Origin: Fischerella thermalis PCC 7521
Lineage (GTDB): Bacteria; Cyanobacteriota; Cyanobacteriia; Cyanobacteriales; Nostocaceae
Reading direction: 5' to 3'
Assembly (NCBI RefSeq): GCF_000317225.1
Contig: NZ_AJLL01000049.1
Coordinates: forward strand, 1-62,025
DNA length: 62,025 nucleotides
Shown: piece after piece, positions 36,829 to 47,300 of the stretch
How the letters are laid out: every line of letters starts with the position of its first letter
Position numbering within the stretch: the first letter of the stretch is position 1
Notes under the pieces: model-generated
The model's input: the letters and a program-made list of their open reading frames with translations, nothing else
The model's database searches: none
Told to the model about the DNA's origin: nothing
Program-made: the position numbers and the translations under genes

Positions 36829-38001
36829 TTAAAAAATTTCAGCTGGATCTACTACTCGTAATTTATTTGTTGATAAAAATGCAGAAGTTAAGCACATTAA
36901 TAATGTCGCAAATAATATTATTAATGCCTTGTCATAGCTCATAATAACTGGTAACTTAGTAGCATTTTTTGCTAAATCATATAGAAATATAGATATAAAT
37001 ATGCCCGGGATATAACCTAATATTGCCAAAATGAAAGCTTGTTTAAAAACAACACCTAATAAGTATTTATTTTTAAATCCCATTGCTTTTAAGGTTGCAT
37101 ATTCAGCTAAGTGGCTAGATATATTACTATAAAGTATTTGATAAACAACAACTACACCAACAATAAAGCCCATAATTACCATCAGATTAAAGATAAATCC
37201 AATTGGTGTTCTGACACTCCAATAGTTTTTTTCAAAATCAATAAAACCTTCACGTGTCAAAACTTTTACATCTTCGGGTAAGTGAGCTGACAGCATTGCT
37301 AAAACTTTTTGGGGATCAGCACCAGGTTTGAGAGTAAGTAAGCCTATATCTATATATTCGGGAGAACGATCTTGGAATACTTTGATGAAAGTTGAGTAAC
37401 TAATCATTAAATTGCCATCAACTCCAAAGGAAGGCCCTAGCTTGAATAAGCCAGCAACTTTTACTCTATAACCAACTAATGAATTATATCCAAATATTTC
37501 AATACTGACAGGTTCGTTTTGGGAAAATTTTTCTGCAATTGGACCAAATTCTGGACGTGAACCACGATCAAATAAAACTACGTTAGGACGTTTGAGTAGA
37601 TTTAAATTTTCATTAACTTCGGGCAATTTAAAAACCGATTTTGCGGGATCAAAGCCAAGTACATAAATCGGAAATTTCCGACCATTTATTGGATTTTTGA
37701 GTTTAGCAAATTGAACGTATAAAGAGTTGACTGATTCTATATCATCAAAGCCTAATGCTTGATATAAGCGGATGCGTGGAAAACTTTGATTTGAAGTCAA
37801 GGATTTATATTGGGAACTGATTAAAAATAAATCTCCTTCTAAGTTTTTTTGTACTTGTGTAGCACTGGCATAAAGAGCATCTTGGAAGCCAATTTGCATA
37901 AACATCAAAACAGCTACAAATGCAATACCAGCCAAAGCTACTAGAAAGCGAAGTTTTTGTCGAGCTAGTTGTAGCCAGGCTACAGGTATTTTATTTCTCA
38001 T
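36829..38001 (-). CDS. devC: DevC-family ABC exporter permease
   Basis: 390 residues. One N-terminal membrane helix (LVALAGIAFVAVLMFMQIGF) is followed by a large periplasmic domain (about 45-265) and three C-terminal helices with the FtsX-like core (AEYATLKAMGFKNKYLLGVV). This is the MacB/DevC topology. The N-terminus IPVAWLQLARQKLRFLVAL is typical of DevC. It sits between devB and devA with 29- and 27-bp gaps, so one transcript is likely. Confidence 0.93.
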   Translation of the reverse strand: MRNKIPVAWLQLARQKLRFLVALAGIAFVAVLMFMQIGFQDALYASATQVQKNLEGDLFLISSQYKSLTSNQSFPRIRLYQALGFDDIESVNSLYVQFAKLKNPINGRKFPIYVLGFDPAKSVFKLPEVNENLNLLKRPNVVLFDRGSRPEFGPIAEKFSQNEPVSIEIFGYNSLVGYRVKVAGLFKLGPSFGVDGNLMISYSTFIKVFQDRSPEYIDIGLLTLKPGADPQKVLAMLSAHLPEDVKVLTREGFIDFEKNYWSVRTPIGFIFNLMVIMGFIVGVVVVYQILYSNISSHLAEYATLKAMGFKNKYLLGVVFKQAFILAILGYIPGIFISIFLYDLAKNATKLPVIMSYDKALIILFATLLMCLTSAFLSTNKLRVVDPAEIF

Positions 38002-38030
38002 CTTTTAAACCTCAAAACTGAGATTAGAAT

Positions 38031-39239
38031 TTATTCGTGAGATTGCTCAGTGTTTATGAGTACTTCTACTTGTAAGTTAGTAAGGGCTGCTACTCGTTGA
38101 TTATCTGCTGGATTATTGATACGGATCTTGACCTCAACTACTTTATTATCTGTATCTGCTCCTGGATTGTTAGTAAAGATATTTTGTTGAGTAACTTGTA
38201 AACCTATATCTGTTACTGTTCCTTGTATTTCTCCCAGAAAAGCATTGCTAGTAATAGTTGCAGGCTGATCTAAACGTACTTTTTGAATATCAGTTTCATA
38301 GACTTCGGCTACCACATACATCTGATCTGTGCGACCTATCTGAGCAATTCCTTGATTGCCAATGATTTCTCCAGGCCAGGTATAAATTTTTATGATTTGG
38401 CCATCTATAGGCGATCGCACTATGCTTAAATTCAGATCCGCTTGAGCCTGTGCTACTGCTGTTTTTGCCTTCTCAACCTCAGCTTGCGCTGCTTGTATAT
38501 CGGTAGGACGGACTTCAGCAATACTTGCTAGCCTGGCTCTAGCTTCTGTTAACTGTTTTTGCAGAGTGTCGACTGTACGGTTTTGCGTAGCTTTTGCCTC
38601 ATTCAGTTGTTGTTGAACAGTATCCACTCTCAAGCGTTTAGCATCTGCATCGGATGCTGAAATGGCTCCCTCTTGGTATAACATCTGATATCGGCGATTT
38701 TCGCTTTCAGCATTACGCAATTCTGCCTCTAGGCGAGCTATGGTTGCTTGTTGTGCAGATACTTCTCCACGTAACTCAGCTTCTATACGAGCAATAGTCG
38801 CTTTTTGGGCAGCTAAATCTCCTGCTTTTGCTCCTACTTTGACTTGATTGAGACTAGCTTGAGCAACTAGAACTTGTTTTTTAGTGTTTTCTAAGGCTGC
38901 AAGACGAACATAGAAACTATCAAGAAGTGCAATTGTTTGTCCTTTCCGCACCTTCTCTCCTTGCTGCACCAACAGTTGTGCAACTTGAACACCACCTTGA
39001 GAATTAGGAGCAGACAAATTAATCACTTCTCCTTGAGGCTCTAAACGTCCAAGAGCAGCAACAGCACTAATGGTAGGAGAATTAACTGGGTTAACTGAAG
39101 TGTTGTCTACGGATTTAGATCGAAATCTAGAAAAGCTGTAGAGAGAAATTGCACCAATACCTAAAGTCATAGCAATTGCCAGAATTATAGGCAAACGATT
39201 TATAGGTATCGTGATTGGCTGCCTTTGTTTTTGCACCAT
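38031..39239 (-). CDS. devB: DevB-family membrane fusion protein
   Basis: 402 residues. An N-terminal membrane anchor (PIILAIAMTLGIGAISLYSF), lipoyl-like half motifs (GRLEPQGEVINLSAP; QGEKVRKGQTIALLDS), a long alpha-hairpin coiled coil (about residues 115-260, with repeated ATIARIEAELRGE and ATIARLEAELRNA units), then RSPIDGQIIKIYTWPGE and a beta-barrel. Periplasmic adaptor linking DevCA to an outer-membrane TolC homologue. First gene of devBCA. Confidence 0.93.
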   Translation of the reverse strand: MVQKQRQPITIPINRLPIILAIAMTLGIGAISLYSFSRFRSKSVDNTSVNPVNSPTISAVAALGRLEPQGEVINLSAPNSQGGVQVAQLLVQQGEKVRKGQTIALLDSFYVRLAALENTKKQVLVAQASLNQVKVGAKAGDLAAQKATIARIEAELRGEVSAQQATIARLEAELRNAESENRRYQMLYQEGAISASDADAKRLRVDTVQQQLNEAKATQNRTVDTLQKQLTEARARLASIAEVRPTDIQAAQAEVEKAKTAVAQAQADLNLSIVRSPIDGQIIKIYTWPGEIIGNQGIAQIGRTDQMYVVAEVYETDIQKVRLDQPATITSNAFLGEIQGTVTDIGLQVTQQNIFTNNPGADTDNKVVEVKIRINNPADNQRVAALTNLQVEVLINTEQSHE

Positions 39240-39301
39240 AATCTATGCCTTCCTAGTATGAAATTTGTAGACAGACAAATGGCAATAGCTCTGCTCTACA
39301 G

Positions 39302-39484
39302 TCATGGGATTTTCGATTGCTCAGGTACGGGTGGTGTCAATAGCGTCGCTACATCAATTGCCGTTCCAGTTGAAGAATTATCGATTATATAGATAGTGGA
39401 AAATAAACCGGATAAGTTTGGCTTTTGAATTTTGGATGTGATTGTTGCTATCAGAGGATGGATTATAGAAAAAGTATCCATCAC
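39302..39484 (-). CDS. possible 60-residue peptide upstream of devB
   Basis: An open frame (MMDTFSIIHPLIATITSKIQ and on to PPVPEQSKIP) between the regulator-like gene and devB on the same strand. No recognisable motif or strong ribosome-binding site. It may be a leader peptide, a small peptide gene, or chance. Confidence 0.22.
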   Translation of the reverse strand: MMDTFSIIHPLIATITSKIQKPNLSGLFSTIYIIDNSSTGTAIDVATLLTPPVPEQSKIP

Positions 39485-39544
39485 TCTGTAGCAGTGGGAG
39501 CCAATCAGGAATGTGTGTCTGCAATATTGTATTGATTTACGGGT

Positions 39545-39859
39545 TTAGCATACCTCTTTTTTCCTTTTCATAATGTCTAAGTATTCGCTACGAGTTCCAT
39601 CGATGCGGTAGTGGTCACAAATTTGACAGAGTTTTAAAAGATCCAATCGACTAAATACTTTTTGATGCTCAATTCCATTGTCGTTTCTCCACCGCCAAAA
39701 AGTTGTTCGATCAATACGGCGATTGTTTTCAGGCCATCGTCGCCGTGATAAAAACTCTATAAGTTCTTGTTCATAAAAACAGTAGCCTTTTGGCAATCTG
39801 AGGAGTTCTTCTCTTAAATCAGATATTGGTATGAGTGGATCTAGCTCAGATAGTCTCAT
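39545..39859 (-). CDS. small putative DNA-binding protein upstream of devBCA
   Basis: 104 residues, basic. The order RTTFWRWRNDNGIEHQKVFS then RLDLLKLCQICDHYRIDG resembles a helix-turn-helix with a wing, as in small MerR-like or excisionase-like folds. An acidic N-terminus precedes it. No family was recognised with certainty. It is on the devBCA strand, 305 bp upstream of devB, so it could control devBCA or the divergent synthase genes. Confidence 0.5.
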   Translation of the reverse strand: MRLSELDPLIPISDLREELLRLPKGYCFYEQELIEFLSRRRWPENNRRIDRTTFWRWRNDNGIEHQKVFSRLDLLKLCQICDHYRIDGTRSEYLDIMKRKKEVC

Positions 39860-40641
39860 GCCAGCAACTCCATTTAGTTTCGTGAAATTCTAAGCAAGTA
39901 AAAACTGAATGTGACAAGACGTAATCATATCTAATGGCAGATGATGTAATACAGTTATTAAGGTAATTGATGTTTGCAATGTTATTGCCTCCTACTTTAT
40001 CAAAGAATTGAACTTTGTCTTGACTCAATTTAATCACCAACCATAGTCTTTAAGATACTCAAATGCAACTCATATGCAACGTCTTTAAAGAGAAAAAATA
40101 ATTGAGACTAAAATATTAGCATTAATGTTTACAAGCACTTCATGAAAGGCAATATGATTAGTAAAATTGAATTAATAATATATTCCAAACATCTATCATG
40201 AAGTAGAAGAGCTTGTATCATTTCTATGTGATATTAATAACAGTAGATAAATGTTAGAAACTATAGATTAGTACAATAAATTCTTTTAAATCTCTACTTT
40301 TTGGTAGATGCTCATGCTAAGACACTTTCTACATTAGCTTGTATACAATTATCCTCCCTTGTTCTTCTCATCGAAGAGAGTTAGAAGCATAGATTGCAAT
40401 CTCAGAAATAGTATTACCAGTTTGCATAAAACTCAGAGATTTATCTTGTCATCAGAGACAACATAAGGTAAGTTCATAATCAACAATAAAATTCTCTTCT
40501 TTCTTCTGTTTTTCACCTAATTTTCAGACTAATATTCCATCAACACGATTTCTCTCGTAGAAGACATACAATTTATATGCAATTTTAGAAAATAAACTCT
40601 TGGTAGATGAGATAGTGTTAGAAAAAGTTTGAAATGGTGAT
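39860..40641. other. 780-bp AT-rich divergent intergenic region
   Basis: Separates the minus-strand regulator/devBCA side from the plus-strand biosynthetic side. Very AT-rich with several direct short repeats (ATATGCAA-type near 40070). No gene, no NtcA-type GTA-N8-TAC site that I could place with confidence. Likely carries promoters for both directions. Confidence 0.45.
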
Positions 40642-40938
40642 GTGGCTAAAGTTGTTCGCATCCTAAAGAGAATGAAACTACAGCGATTCATGCTCTCATT
40701 GACAAGGTTTGATCATCAGCGGCTAATTTTTCATGCAGCCCGCCAGACAGCTCGTAAAGCTGAAATGGCACGTATCGCGGTGCATGAATGGCTTAATCAA
40801 CACGATGCTGAACTGGAAGAATGGAAAACCAAAACAGCTTCTGAACTGGGAATTAGTATTAGTGAACTTGAAAGGCGGCTATTATCTGCTGCTGAACAAC
40901 AGACAGAATCTAGAAAGAAAAGTAATGATGCTAATTAA
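40642..40938 (+). CDS. small basic helical protein of unknown function
   Basis: 98 residues if started at GTG 40642, or 88 from ATG 40672 (MKLQRFMLSL). Rich in Arg, Lys and Ala with long helices (HAARQTARKAEMARIAVHEW; ASELGISISELERRLLSAA). It may be a nucleic-acid-binding or regulatory protein, but no family was recognised. It lies 400 bp upstream of the synthase on the same strand, with a strong inverted repeat just after its stop. Confidence 0.5.
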   Translation: MAKVVRILKRMKLQRFMLSLTRFDHQRLIFHAARQTARKAEMARIAVHEWLNQHDAELEEWKTKTASELGISISELERRLLSAAEQQTESRKKSNDAN

Positions 40939-40946
40939 CAATACTA

Positions 40947-41012
40947 TTTTGTAGGCAATTGTCAAATTAACGCAGCTAATATAGTTACGTTAATTTACAA
41001 CTGCCTACAAAA
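40947..41012. repeat. long inverted repeat (about 25-bp arms) upstream of the synthase
   Basis: The left arm (40947-40972, starting TTTTGTAGGCA) and right arm (40988-41012, ending TGCCTACAAAA) pair over 25 positions with one mismatch and one bulge around a 15-nt loop. It begins 9 bp after the preceding stop. It could be a terminator, a small mobile repeat or an operator. Confidence 0.75.
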
Positions 41013-41336
41013 AAGACTCGCTAATAATTTCAAATCATAGAAATAAGTTTGTTGCATTTAAGTTGCTACAAAAAAGCAACTAGTCTACAATGAGCAGCAC
41101 GAGTAATAGATGTTATTACTCAGATGCACAGAGTTGGATTAATTTCTTTAGATGAGGTAATCCAAGCTCAAGCTGCTTAACTACTTATGTAGCAAGCTTG
41201 AAGATAGAAATTCTCAACTGCTCTGTCAAACAATCAATGATTTTTTCTAACAATTAATTCCAAACTTGTTTTTTGTAGAGTACATAAATCTTGGTTATTT
41301 CCCTACATTTCCCAAGTAAATAATGAAGATTAAGTC
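41013..41336. other. synthase leader region
   Basis: About 320 bp with a short hairpin AGTTGC/GCAACT (41061-41066 and 41076-41081) enclosing TACAAAAAA. No open frame. It must hold the synthase promoter and leader unless transcription comes from further upstream. Confidence 0.45.
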
Positions 41337-44300
41337 ATGGCTCCTTCTAGAATTGAAGTTGACTTTGCAAAGTTACAAAAAGAAGTTAGCAATTGTGAAC
41401 AGACTTTGGACAAACTTATAAAGGTTAAAAAGATGATGTCTGCAAATGCAACTGAAATCAATAAAATTAACAAAAAACTGCACCAGAATCCTGTTGCTAT
41501 TATTGGGATGGCTTCTATCTTCCCAGAATCTAAAAATTTACAGGAATACTGGGAAAAAATTATTCGCAAAGTTGATTGTATTACCGATGTTCCTCCATCA
41601 CGCTGGAACATTAATGAATACTACGATCCTCACCCCAAAACCCCTGACAAAACTTACTGCAAACGTGGCGGATTCATCCCAGATATCGAATTTAACCCTA
41701 TGGAATTTGGACTTCCTCCCAATGTCTTGGAAGTCACAGATGTTTCACAGTTGCTAGGCTTGGTTGTTGCTAAAGCAGCAATGGAAGATGCTGGTTATGG
41801 TGAAAAAAGCCAATTTAACCGAGAACGCACAGGGGTAGTTTTAGGTGTAGCACTGGCAAGGCAGATGTCAATGCCATTGGCTACTAGATTGGAGTATCCT
41901 GTTTGGGAAAAAGTCTTAAAAAGTAGTGGCTTATCTGATGAAGATACGCAAAAAATTATCGAGAAAATCAAAAGTGCATATGTGCAATGGGAAGAGAATG
42001 CCTTTCCCGGTATGCTAGCGAACATAGTGGCTGGACGAATTGCCAACCGCCTGGATTTAGGAGGAATGAACTGTGTGGTGGATGCTGCCTGTGCCAGTTC
42101 CTTAGGCGCACTTGCGATGTCAATTAGTGAACTAATTGAGCATCGAGCCGACATGATGCTCACTGGTGGAGTTGACACTGACAACTCAATTGTTGCCTAT
42201 ATGTGTTTCAGCAAAACACCAGCTGTTTCCCCAAGCCAAAATCCCAAACCTTTTGATGCCCAATCAGATGGGATGATGCTGGCTGAAGGAATAGGGATGT
42301 TGGTGTTGAAGCGCCTTGAAGATGCGATTCGGGATAATGACCGAATCTATGCAGTTATTAAAGGTATTGGAACCTCCAGTGATGGTCGTTACAAAAGCAT
42401 CTATGCACCTCGCCCAGAAGGTCAAGTCAAAGCTTTGCATCGTGCTTATGAAGATGCAGGATTTTCACCTACTAGCGTAGGTTTGATTGAAGCACACGGT
42501 ACAGGCACCATGGTTGGAGATCCAGCCGAAGTCACAGCTCTCAAAGAAGTTTTCGGGGAAAATAATTGTAAAAAACAACATATTGCACTTGGAAGTGTCA
42601 AATCACAGATTGGACATGCCAAAGCTGCTGCGGGTGCAGCAAGTTTGATCAAAACAGCATTAGCTTTACACCACAAAGTCTTACCAGCAACCATTAACGT
42701 TACTAAGCCGCACCCGAAACTAGGTCTGGAAAACTCACCGTTGTATTTGAATACAGAAACAAGACCTTGGATTCGTTCTCAAGCAGAAGTACCAAGACGT
42801 GCAGGAGTAAGTTCTTTTGGTTTTGGTGGTACGAATTATCACGTTGTGTTAGAAGAATATTCGAGCGAACACGATCGCCCTTATCGTTTACATCATACTC
42901 CCCAGTCGGTGCTGTTATTTGCATCCACACCTGAGCAGTTACTAACACGCTGTCAAGAAATTCTACATCAGTTGCAATCCCCAGAAAGAGAACAGCATTA
43001 TGCAGAACTGATTGCGGCTTGTGCATCATTAGAAATTCCTGCCACAAATGCCAGAGTCGGATTTGTAGCCGAGTCTTTGACTGAAGCTTATAAAGCATTG
43101 CAAATATGTATTGATCTACTCACCAAGAAGCCACAAGCAGAATCGTGGGATCATCCCCAAGGAATTTACTACCGCAAAGCTGGTGTGGCAACAGCAGGCA
43201 AGGTAGTTGCCCTGTTTTCTGGGCAAGGTTCTCAATACCTGGAAATGGGTCGAGAACTAGTGATCAACTTTCCTTGCTTGCGACAGACCTATGGTGACAT
43301 AGATCAGCTTTTCTACAAAGATGACTTGCAGCCTGTTTCAGAAATAGTTTTCCCTCCCCCAGTTTTTGATACAGCCCAAAAACAGGCACAGGTTGCAGCA
43401 TTGCAACGTACAGAGTATGCACAGCCAGCAATTGGGGCATTCAGCGTTGGTCTTTACAAAATATTACAACAGGGAGGATTCAAGCCAGATTTTGTCTTGG
43501 GACACAGCTTTGGAGAATTAACGGCTCTGTGGGCTGCGGGTGTTCTCAGTGAGGAAGATTACTTTTTCCTAGTAAAAGCTAGGGGTCAGGCTATGGCTGC
43601 ACCAAATGATCCTGAGTTTGATGCTGGAGCTATGCTGGCAGTCAAAGGCGATATCTCTCAAGTGGAAGAAGTGATCAAGAATTTCCCCCTAGTGACTATC
43701 GCTAACTTGAATTCCCCTCGTCAAGTTGTGTTAGCAGGAGCGAAAGCTGAAATCGCCCAAGTGCAGGAACAACTAAAAGCGAAAGCTTATTCTACTGTCT
43801 TACTACCTGTTTCCGCAGCTTTTCATACACCCCTGGTAGCTCATGCTCAAAAACCTTTTGCTCAAGCAATTGAGAAAGTGAGTTTCCAAGAGCCAACAAT
43901 CCCTGTTTACACTAATGTCACAGGAGAGCGTTACCCCAATGAACCACAAGCCATTCAAAAAATCCTTAAACAACATCTGATTAATCAGGTACTTTTTAAG
44001 CAAGAGATTGAAAACATTTACGCTCAAGGTGGCTATTGTTTCATAGAGTTTGGTCCTAAAGGCATTCTCACCAGCTTAGTCAAAGATATCCTTGGTGATC
44101 AACCTCATTTAGCTGTGGCTTTAAATGGCAGCTATCAAAAAGATAGCGATCGCTGTTTGCGAGAAGCTGTGACGCTGTTACGTGTCGCTGGTTTACCTTT
44201 ACAAAACCCTGACCCCTACCAAATTGAGCAGAAAGTACCAGAAGTTCCCAAAAACAAGCTGTTGACTGTACAACTAAATGGTAGTAACTACGTCTCAGAA

Positions 44301-47300
44301 AAAACTAAACAGGCTTTTGTAAAAGCTTTGCAAGATGGTCATCAAGTTAGTCTGCCAAAAACAAAAGATAATTCCTCGGAGGTAAATACTCCCCTTACTC
44401 TCCCTGTCCAACAGACAGACTCTTTACCTGTAAATCCAGAGCATACAAACGGTAATCATGCGGGTGTTGCCCAATCTGGGGATGAAGTAATGAACCGCAA
44501 AGACGCGAAGTACGCGAAGAAAGGATTTTTTGATAGACAGATCAAAGAAAATCATCCTGCAAATATGCACAGCCAGGCAGAACAGTCAACAAGTCTAGAG
44601 GCTCCCCAAAATTATCAACTAGTTTTAGATAGTTTAGAGTTCACCCTCATAGAATTCAATCGTCATCAACGTGATATTTTGCGTGTTCATGAAAAATCTT
44701 TGTTGCATCAGACGGAATATACTAAAATCTTTTTCCAGCTGATGCAGCAACAGAATTTATTACTGGGAAATAGTAAATTCCCTCATCAACATGCAGACAC
44801 GAAACAAATTATCATCTCCTACTCTGAGCGCAGCATCATGCGCTTTCACCAGCATCATGGTGAAACATTGCGTGTCCATGAGCAATATCTCAACCATCAA
44901 ACAGAACAAACCAAAAACTTTTTCCAATTACTCCAGCAACATTATGACCAGCTACTTGCTAGCATAAGTACTGAAGAGCTTACAGAATCGCTGCCACAGA
45001 CAACATCCATTGTCAGCTATCAGGATAGTTCTGCTGTTTCATTTCGAGCTAATGGTGGAACTACCGCAGCAGTTGCTACACCCGCTAACGATTTTGTAAC
45101 TAACTTTGAGCCTGTTTTAATCAATGGCGCTAGTCATGGTGTCCACCATAGTAAGAGTAATGGCAATGGTACTTATAAAAATGGCAATCATGACACAAAG
45201 TCAGTTACTGTAACTATCTCTGATACTCCCGCCGTTCCATCGCCAGATGTACCATCAGTACCATTAACCATTGATGAAGCCACCCTCAGCCAAACTCTAC
45301 TCAACGTTGTCAGCGATAAGACAGGCTACCCGGTGGAAATGTTGGAACTTTCGATGGATATTGAAGCAGATTTAGGAATTGATTCCATCAAACGAGTTGA
45401 AATTCTAGGAGGGCTGCTGGAGTTATACCCAGATTTACCCAAACCTAATCCAGAAGAACTGGGACAATTACGCACTCTTGGCCAAATTGTGGAATACATG
45501 CGGACGCTTGTACCGGCAATTTCTCCGGTTGAGTCTGCACCCATACAAACAGCACAAGAAGTTGCTTTGGACGAAGCCAAGACAAGTGAAGAGAGTGATG
45601 TGGTGACACAGCAAATAGAAGATGCGGAGAGTAAAGATATACACATAGCTTCTTCTCCAGTTCCAGTTGCTCTCCCTACTCTAGAAGAACCAACTTCCTC
45701 ACTTCCGTCCCTTGATTTCACTGACCTGAGCCAAATTCTGCTCAACGTTGTCAGTGAGAAGACAGGCTATCCAGTGGAGATGCTGGAACTGTCAATGGAT
45801 ATGGAGGCAGATTTAGGGATTGATTCGATCAAACGAGTTGAAATTCTGGGGGCGCTGTTAGAGTTATACCCGAATTTGCCCAAGCCGAATCCAGAGGAAC
45901 TAGGAGAATTGCGTACTCTTGGTCAAATAGTTGACTATATGAAGCAACAGGCTGAGACCCTGGAAAAAAAAACATTTCCAGTTGAGTCCAACAGCCAGCC
46001 TCCTAAATTAAATCACAATATTCGCCGCAGTCCAGTTAAACTCAAAGTTCTTCCTGAACCAGATGTTTTAGATTTTACCTTACCTGAGCAGCATATCGCC
46101 TTGATTACTGATGATGGGACTACCACAACTTCAGAACTAGCTCTTGCTCTTGGGAAGCGCAACTGGAAAGTAGTTGTTTTGAGTTTTCCCCAAACCTTAA
46201 TTGCCGAACAATTACCTTTACCAGAAGGAATCAATCGAGTTGTGCTGGCAAATTTGAGCGAAGAGCATTTACAAAATCAACTCGAAGCGATCGCTTCTGA
46301 GTATGGTCAAATCGCCGCCTTCATCCACCTTAATCCTGCTAACTATGATGCAAGTAATTGTGTCCGTTATCTGGAAACAGAGAAAGCACTCCTGCGTCAC
46401 GTCTTTCTGATCGCCAAACATCTCAAAGCACCACTGAATCAAGCAGCAAATCAAGGGCGCAGTTGCTTCCTCACTGTTGCTCATCTGGATGGCGAGTTTG
46501 GATTAGGGTATAAAACCAACTTTGGTGCAATCAGTAGTGGACTGTTCGGACTAACCAAAACCCTGAATCAGGAATGGGAAGCTGTATTTTGTCGCGCCAT
46601 TGACCTGAGTCCCGATTTAGATATTCACACATCAGTAAAATATATCCTCGCCGAACTCCACGACCCCAATCAGTTAATTGTTGAAGTTGGATACAGTTCA
46701 CATGGGCGAACAACGCTGGTGTGTGAAGAGGGAAGAGGAGGACAAGGAAGTAATCTCCCCTCTTTCAATCCCCAATCCCAAGTCTTTCTCGTCAGTGGTG
46801 GCGCAAAAGGAATAACCGCTCAATGCGTGATTAAGCTAGCACAGCATTATCAATGCAAGTTTATTCTCCTGGGGCGTTCGTCTGTAGATCCTGAGCCAGT
46901 ATGGGCTGAAGGCTGCTCAAATGAAGGGGAATTGAAAAAACGGATTATGGATGATTTTATCGCCAAAGGAGAAAAGCCCACACCTGCAATGGTGCAGAAA
47001 AAGTATAAGGCGATCGCATCTAGGCGCGAAATTGATACTACCCTGCGAGCGATTGAGCAGGCGGGTGGACAAGCAGAATATCTGAGCGTGGATGTCACTG
47101 ATGCAACACAACTCCAAGAACAACTTAATGTCGCAGTTGAGCGTTTGGGTGCAGTAACGGGAATTATTCACGGGGCTGGTAATTTGGCAGATAAACGCAT
47201 TGAAAATAAAACAGAACGGGATTTTGAAACTGTTTTTGCTGCCAAAGTCACAGGTTTGGAAAACTTACTACGCTGTGTTTCACCCAGTCAACTTAATTAT

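Noticed and set aside
39240-39545. NtcA-type binding site upstream of devB
   Set aside because: No clean GTA-N8-TAC with a suitably placed -10 box could be found by eye.
39846-40040. 64-codon frame upstream of the regulator-like gene
   Set aside because: Overlaps the better supported 104-residue gene's start and lacks coding character.
45326-45745. 139-codon frame opposite the tandem ACPs
   Set aside because: Antisense to two clear ACP domains; Ser-rich composition reflects the complement of acidic ACP codons.
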